Assembly (NCBI GenBank): GCA_034509425.1
Contig: JAVTVJ010000049.1
Location: forward strand, 1,944,001-2,008,000
Length of the DNA: 64,000 bases
Direction of reading: 5' to 3'
From: Eopsaltria australis
Taxonomy: Eukaryota; Chordata; Aves; Passeriformes; Petroicidae
The stretch's first letter is position 1. Each line of letters starts with the position of its first letter. Of this stretch, positions 62,041 to 64,000 are shown in pieces. The translations under genes and the position numbers were made by a program. A model generated the notes under the pieces. The model did no database searches and was not told the origin of the DNA. It was given only the letters and a program-made list of their open reading frames with translations.

Positions 62041-62339
62041 ATAATGATGAGACCAGAACGGGGCCCAAGTAACTGAGGATGTACTTGAAATTTCAGGTGT
62101 ACTGGAAATGCAAGCAACTGCCACAATACAAGAAGAAGTAAAATTGTACCTTCTAGCATTGACTGACTTGAATAAAAATCTTCTGCTTTTCTAAGAAAAC
62201 AAAAGGGGAGAAACAGATGGGAGTGAATTAGGAAGAGAAAAATCTATTGTGATGCTTTAATTCATTGAAATATGTGAACCTGAAAATATAGTAATGAAAG
62301 TTCAGGGAGTTTATTTTAGGAGGAATTAGGTGCTAGCAG

Positions 62340-62498
62340 GTATTTTCTAAGGGTCAAGGTTACACTGGCCTGAAGAATGATGGCGGGGCAGTCAGGTCTG
62401 GAATGCTGCATCAGTGATTCTGCACACCACAGCCTAGGCCAGAGCTGCTGAAATGTGTTCTCATGACTGGGAGTTCAGCTGCTCTCTCGAGGATGCAG
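62340..62498 (+). other. Possible short first coding exon or transcribed exon
   Basis: A GC-richer segment ends in a strong splice donor, GATGCAG|GTAAGA, with the junction at 62498/62499. Immediately upstream an ATG at 62463 opens a frame of 12 codons (MTGSSAALSRMQ) reaching the donor in phase 0. The upstream part has in-frame stops, as a 5' UTR would. No promoter element or partner exon can be identified. Chance donors are common, so this is a weak call. Confidence 0.2.
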
Positions 62499-62809
62499 GT
62501 AAGATTCAGCTGTGGTTTCATGTCTCATCCTCTTTTTTTCCTCTTTCTTTCCTCTTGAATGGTATTGATGCCATAGCTCAGTAAAAGGTAATTCCAGTAT
62601 TTTCTTTGCTCAGCCTGACTGACTCACTCCCCGGTCAGCAGTCATCAGCACCTGTGCTTTGTGCACTGAACTGAATGACCTTTTCCACCTACTCAGGACA
62701 AATACTTTTTTTTCCTCAGCAAAGACAGGCACTTTCTTCACCGAGAGTGAACATGTCAATTTCAAGCTAAGTGGGAAAACTGAATTCTGGCATCCTAGTT
62801 CCAGCAGGC
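62499..62809. other. Sequence between the candidate exon and the conserved-looking block
   Basis: A pyrimidine-rich tract (62529-62556) and short T runs; nothing recognised. Confidence 0.5.
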
Positions 62810-63080
62810 AGCATTAATTTATATGCCAGCAAGTCGTGTGGCATTACAATGCATTTTTATTCAAACAAAAATGAATAGTTTCCATAGTTACCAAAAAAAT
62901 CACAAGATGCTATACAAAACTGGGAAATGAATGCATTATCATTAAAGGACACAATTGCCAATGAATAAGAACAGCCCTTTCCTTTTATTTAGCCAACTGG
63001 GTGGTGACATCATGCCACTTGCTATCATATGCAGTGCAAAATCTGACAGAATATTGAAACCTTTATGGAGTGAATACATA
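62810..63080. promoter_or_regulatory. Candidate conserved non-coding element
   Basis: The block contains AGCATTAATTTATATG, a short run of A, TGCATTATCATTAAAGG, CCAATGAATAAG and the CRE-like GGTGACATCATG, with no simple repeats, transposon signature or open frame. Its texture resembles deeply conserved vertebrate enhancers. Untested. Confidence 0.25.
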
Positions 63081-64000
63081 CACATATAGTTAGTGCATTT
63101 CCAAGTATGCCTCAGATATATGCATCATTGGAATCTTTGTAGAAAGAGTAATTTGGAACAGAACTGGTGCCTTTACTTTTTCTCATACAAGGGAATGTTT
63201 TCTTTCTATTGGGCAAAATATATCTGCTTTTCCTTACTAATTTTTAAAGCAAGAAAAGAAAAATTTTCACAATTCCAGTAGAAATATTTTGGCTTTGCAA
63301 GCTCCCTTGATACACTACATAAATGGCTTGAGTTAGCTGAGAGACACACTGCCACCAAAATTGGTGAATCCTGAATTTAACTAAACTTTGGCAATCTAGT
63401 TAAAGCAATTGGCATGCTTCTCTTAGCTTGTGTTGATGGGAATCATTTATCTGTGTACGGCCATCTATGCTTGTATGGCTTCTTTTCACAGTGCGTGAGT
63501 GACCTGGATTTGGGTGGTCAAGACTTACTGGAGAGTCTATTTCCAGAGTCATGAAAATATTTCTGTAGGCAGAAAGAAAGAAAAAGCTTAGGGGTGCTCC
63601 ATTTGGTGGTCATGAGATGATAATAACTATAAAGAGAATGCTAGTCTCATTGTACAGAACTGGTCAGGAGCATGATTTTGTACAGCATGGTTTATCACAG
63701 ACCTGTACATTTATTATCGTTGTGATCACTGGCAAGGACTCTGTAAATGGTTGTACCTGGCAACCATCACAGGAATAAAATAAATACAAATATAAATAAA
63801 TAGAAAAAAGTAAGTATCATAAAGACCATCAGCTTTAACACAGGGAGAAAAGGAGTCAGCATTGGATATGTTTAAAATACACTGACTGTAGAAGAAGATG
63901 TGGTGCAAGTAGATGGAAGGAACCCCCCAAAATCATCAGATTGGTTAATATTCACATACCAGTTCAAACACAGCTTAAGTATGAAGCACCTTGCACTTGT
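63081..64000. other. Unique AT-rich sequence to the window end
   Basis: A 62-codon plus frame (63093-63281) and a 60-codon minus frame (63726-63908) have no recognisable features. An A/T-rich 'aaatacaaatataaataaat' tract lies at 63782-63801. Confidence 0.5.

Noticed and set aside
1..64000. tRNA, rRNA, CRISPR array, operon or bacterial-type gene
   Set aside because: The transposons mark the window as vertebrate. No cloverleaf with A and B boxes, rRNA-like stretch or spaced direct-repeat array was seen by eye.

Overview
This window looks like a stretch of bird genome with no recognisable protein-coding gene. The evidence for a bird is the set of mobile elements. At least ten fragments of CR1 LINE are present, most with the characteristic 3' end (a 'tcccttccaac' block followed by 'attctgtg/attctatg' octamers). 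There is also a 526-bp LTR of a family common in bird genomes, a decayed class III (ERV-L-like) endogenous retrovirus, and several other LTR-like pieces. The background is AT-rich and CpG-poor, rich in T-runs and (TTTG)n, and stop codons are dense in all frames. The longest open frames (about 100-160 codons) mostly lie in repeats or look like chance. I read it as intergenic sequence or very large intron, probably on a gene-poor macrochromosome. Species and chromosome cannot be told from the sequence.

Layout. 1-6.3 kb: unique AT-rich DNA with two blocks that look like conserved non-coding elements. 6.3-9.6 kb: CR1 tails in both orientations and an LTR-like segment. 10.0-12.1 kb: a composite satellite-like locus in which two blocks of a ~171-178-bp tandem repeat, each unit carrying degenerate CCCTAA (telomere-type) hexamers, alternate with two GAAATG-rich blocks. 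12.1-17.2 kb: unique sequence. 17.2-18.5 kb: a ~900-bp CR1 3' portion and a second CR1 tail. 22.1-23.6 kb: an LTR-like element and a CR1 whose 3' end runs into a perfect 17-bp-arm hairpin. 26.5-28.7 kb: an ERV-L-like gag-pro-RT remnant on the minus strand with both catalytic motifs broken. 29.9-31.8 kb: a very old, minus-strand LINE of the CR1/L3 type. 34.3-34.9 kb: a solo LTR with a 5-bp target duplication. 40.8 kb: a CR1 tail. 45.4 kb: a 34-base T run. 51.6-52.4 kb: a decayed coding-like stretch and a CpG-rich LTR-like insert on the minus strand. 61.9 kb: a CR1 tail. 62.3-63.1 kb: a possible short first exon with a strong splice donor and a conserved-looking block.

The best candidate for something undescribed is the 10-12 kb composite repeat. 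Secondary candidates are the CpG-rich insert at 52.05-52.42 kb and the putative exon near 62.5 kb. There is no operon, CRISPR array, tRNA or rRNA. All statements about families come from recognising consensus-like sequence by eye; no alignment was run.
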